This document shows positions 62,778 to 64,000 of a stretch of DNA of 64,000 nt, piece by piece. The stretch spans positions 48,221 through 112,220 of the forward strand of contig NZ_PYWI01000014.1 of the NCBI RefSeq assembly GCF_003049575.1. The letters run 5' to 3'. The position numbers were made by a program, and so were the translations under genes. The notes under the pieces are model-generated. The model did not search any database. It had not been told where the DNA came from and worked only from the letters and a program-made list of their open reading frames with translations. The DNA comes from Lysinibacillus parviboronicapiens. Lineage in GTDB: Bacteria; Bacillota; Bacilli; Bacillales_A; Planococcaceae. Each line of letters starts with the position of its first letter. Position 1 is the first letter of the stretch.

Positions 62778-63980
62778 CTAAGGACTAGATTGTGTGTCAA
62801 TAGCAATTGTTTTTTCTAGTGTTGCCAGACGCTTACCAGTTATCCATCTACCACATAGCATAACCATCAATGCAACCAAGATAATGGCTCCTGCAAATAT
62901 GAGGGCTGCTTTGTAGCTACTGTAAACTGCAACTAGCTTGCCTGCGATAATTGGTCCGATAATTTGTCCAAATGCATAGAACGTTGTTAGTAAGGAAACA
63001 ACGGCTCCACTTTGAGTTGGAAATAGCTGCCGTGCATAAGCAGTTGTTACCGTCACGATGCCAACAAATGTTAGACCAAATAAAAAGGACGACAATAATA
63101 CGCTCCACACTGTTTGTGAAAATACGGGTAACAGGATACCAACTACTTGGAATATATACGCCACATACAACATTTTGATGGCCGAAAACTTCTCTAATAA
63201 TACGGTCCACACAGGTGCTGAAGGGATTGCTGCTACACCGACGATGACCCAACTGTAGGAAGAGTAGGCTTGTAATGAGGGAATATTATGAATAATATCC
63301 ACTAAAAAAGTACCTGTGATGATATAGCCTAGCCCCTCGAAGCCATATGCAGCAATGAGCCATGGCATAAAACCTCGTGACATTTTTGTTTCATAGGATT
63401 TCTTGACCTTCATGCCATCATGAACGTGTAAGTTTCTCCATAGCACGAACGTAATGATGAAAAATAGTGCCGATAAAATACCTAAACCTATCCAAGTACC
63501 TTGCCAAGCAAAACGCGCTTCAAAGTAAGGCACTAGTAAACCTGAAATAGCAATGCCCAGCCCGATACCGCTAAATAAATAGCCAGACCAGCGTGTTAAC
63601 GATTGCTTCGCCAAATAATCCATAATAATGCTCGATGTTAACACAAAGATAAGTCCCCCTGTGATGCCTGCAATCAAACGCAGAACAAGCCACACCATGT
63701 ATATTTCAATCATTCCCATTAGCACAACTGACAGCACATTCAAGACGACACTCAGCAGTAAAATATTCTTTCTATGTCGATAAATGAATCCAGCCCATAA
63801 GGCTCCTATAAAATAGCCAATATAATTACTGGATGCTAAAAACCCTGCCACTTCCAACGAAAAACCTGCATCATGGCGCATAAACGGGAGTATCGGTGTG
63901 AAAGCAAAACGACTTATCCCCATCGCTACAACTAGTAGTAGTACTCCGCCAAATAAAATTCCTATGTGCTGACGATTCAT
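62778..63980 (-). CDS. MFS transporter, YbfB/YjiJ family
   Basis: True start taken as the ATG at 63980 (MNRQHIGILFGG); the open frame reaches 63998 only because adapter bases add MCIRDR. The 400-residue protein has 12 hydrophobic segments. MGISRFAFTPILPFM in helix 1, FLASSNYIGYFIGALWAG in helix 2 and WSGYLFSGIGLGIAISGLLV in helix 5 are hallmarks of YbfB transporters. The substrate is unknown. Upstream sequence is missing because the contig ends here. Confidence 0.88.
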   Translation of the reverse strand: MNRQHIGILFGGVLLLVVAMGISRFAFTPILPFMRHDAGFSLEVAGFLASSNYIGYFIGALWAGFIYRHRKNILLLSVVLNVLSVVLMGMIEIYMVWLVLRLIAGITGGLIFVLTSSIIMDYLAKQSLTRWSGYLFSGIGLGIAISGLLVPYFEARFAWQGTWIGLGILSALFFIITFVLWRNLHVHDGMKVKKSYETKMSRGFMPWLIAAYGFEGLGYIITGTFLVDIIHNIPSLQAYSSYSWVIVGVAAIPSAPVWTVLLEKFSAIKMLYVAYIFQVVGILLPVFSQTVWSVLLSSFLFGLTFVGIVTVTTAYARQLFPTQSGAVVSLLTTFYAFGQIIGPIIAGKLVAVYSSYKAALIFAGAIILVALMVMLCGRWITGKRLATLEKTIAIDTQSSP

Positions 63981-63981
63981 C

Positions 63982-64000
63982 CTGTCTCTTATACACATCT
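63982..64000 (+). other. Tn5/Nextera mosaic-end adapter (sequencing artefact)
   Basis: CTGTCTCTTATACACATCT is exactly the 19-bp transposase mosaic end used in tagmentation libraries. Its translation on the minus strand gives the well-known artefact MCIRDR. It is not genomic. Confidence 0.95.

Noticed and set aside
1..64000. CRISPR arrays, rRNA or tRNA genes
   Set aside because: I saw no regularly spaced repeats, no cloverleaf-like GGTTCGA-type sequences and no rRNA segments.

Overview
The window is an AT-rich Gram-positive (Bacillales) chromosome segment. Strong AGGAGG-type ribosome sites, YitT/DUF161 proteins, a YjcZ sporulation peptide, an HBL/NHE-type toxin operon and the mix of small conserved families suggest Lysinibacillus or a close relative; this is inferred from protein families, not measured. 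The last 19 bases (63982-64000) are the Tn5/Nextera mosaic-end adapter, so the window ends at an artificial contig end.

Layout. 0-5 kb: DUF3021 (cut by the left edge), a DUF2087 regulator, a GIY-YIG-like protein, YjbR, YitT and an M48 protease. 5.4-12.2 kb: a minus-strand operon for a ferric-iron or phosphonate-type ABC importer (ATPase, lipoprotein, fused permease) followed by an MBL-fold gene broken by an in-frame amber codon and a secreted CYTH-like protein, with a divergent LysR regulator. 12.6-14.8 kb: an ascorbate-type PTS (IIA, IIB, IIC). 15-17.4 kb: BcrC-like phosphatase, a GrpB remnant and an FAD oxidoreductase. 17.9-27.7 kb: a rearranged zone mixing ethanolamine genes (eutW-eutB-eutC and an eutV that lost most of its RNA-binding ANTAR domain) with pieces of VanRS-type loci: a D,D-carboxypeptidase, a sensor-kinase remnant, an intact VanS-like kinase, a frameshifted VanR-like regulator and an N-terminal Ddl fragment, plus a CamS pheromone lipoprotein.

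29-35.4 kb holds the most striking structure. A membrane transporter gene is split by a 4.9-kb element bounded by 11-bp direct repeats (30322-30332 and 35217-35227). A large serine recombinase ends 22 bases before the right repeat. Removing one repeat copy plus the element restores an exact 464-codon reading frame. The cargo is an ASCH protein, a YjcZ peptide, a DUF3231 protein and several very small proteins.

35.4-41.7 kb: a YxlEFG-like ABC cluster with a second ABC transporter and a YtrA-type GntR regulator, a divergent HTH regulator and a second YitT. 41.8-43.6 kb: debris (MFS, resolvase and universal-stress remnants). 43.8-47.3 kb: an operon of methyltransferase, DedA, VanR-like regulator and sensor kinase. 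47.5-53 kb: a MerR-like coiled-coil protein, a TetR gene with an internal ochre codon, two ABC exporters and a response-regulator fragment. 53.3-57 kb: a three-gene HBL/NHE-type pore-forming toxin operon. 57-64 kb: gene fragments (SGNH, IS1182, Nudix, DUF6886), a Fic protein lacking its catalytic His, DUF523, a methyltransferase and a YbfB-type MFS transporter.

Three themes recur. Pseudogenes are dense, several needing only one base change to restore. A dispersed repeat family appears at least five times, twice with an attached hairpin terminator. A direct-repeat operator (CTTAAG spaced 10-11 bp) sits in front of VanR-type and D,D-carboxypeptidase genes and may mark a shared two-component regulon.
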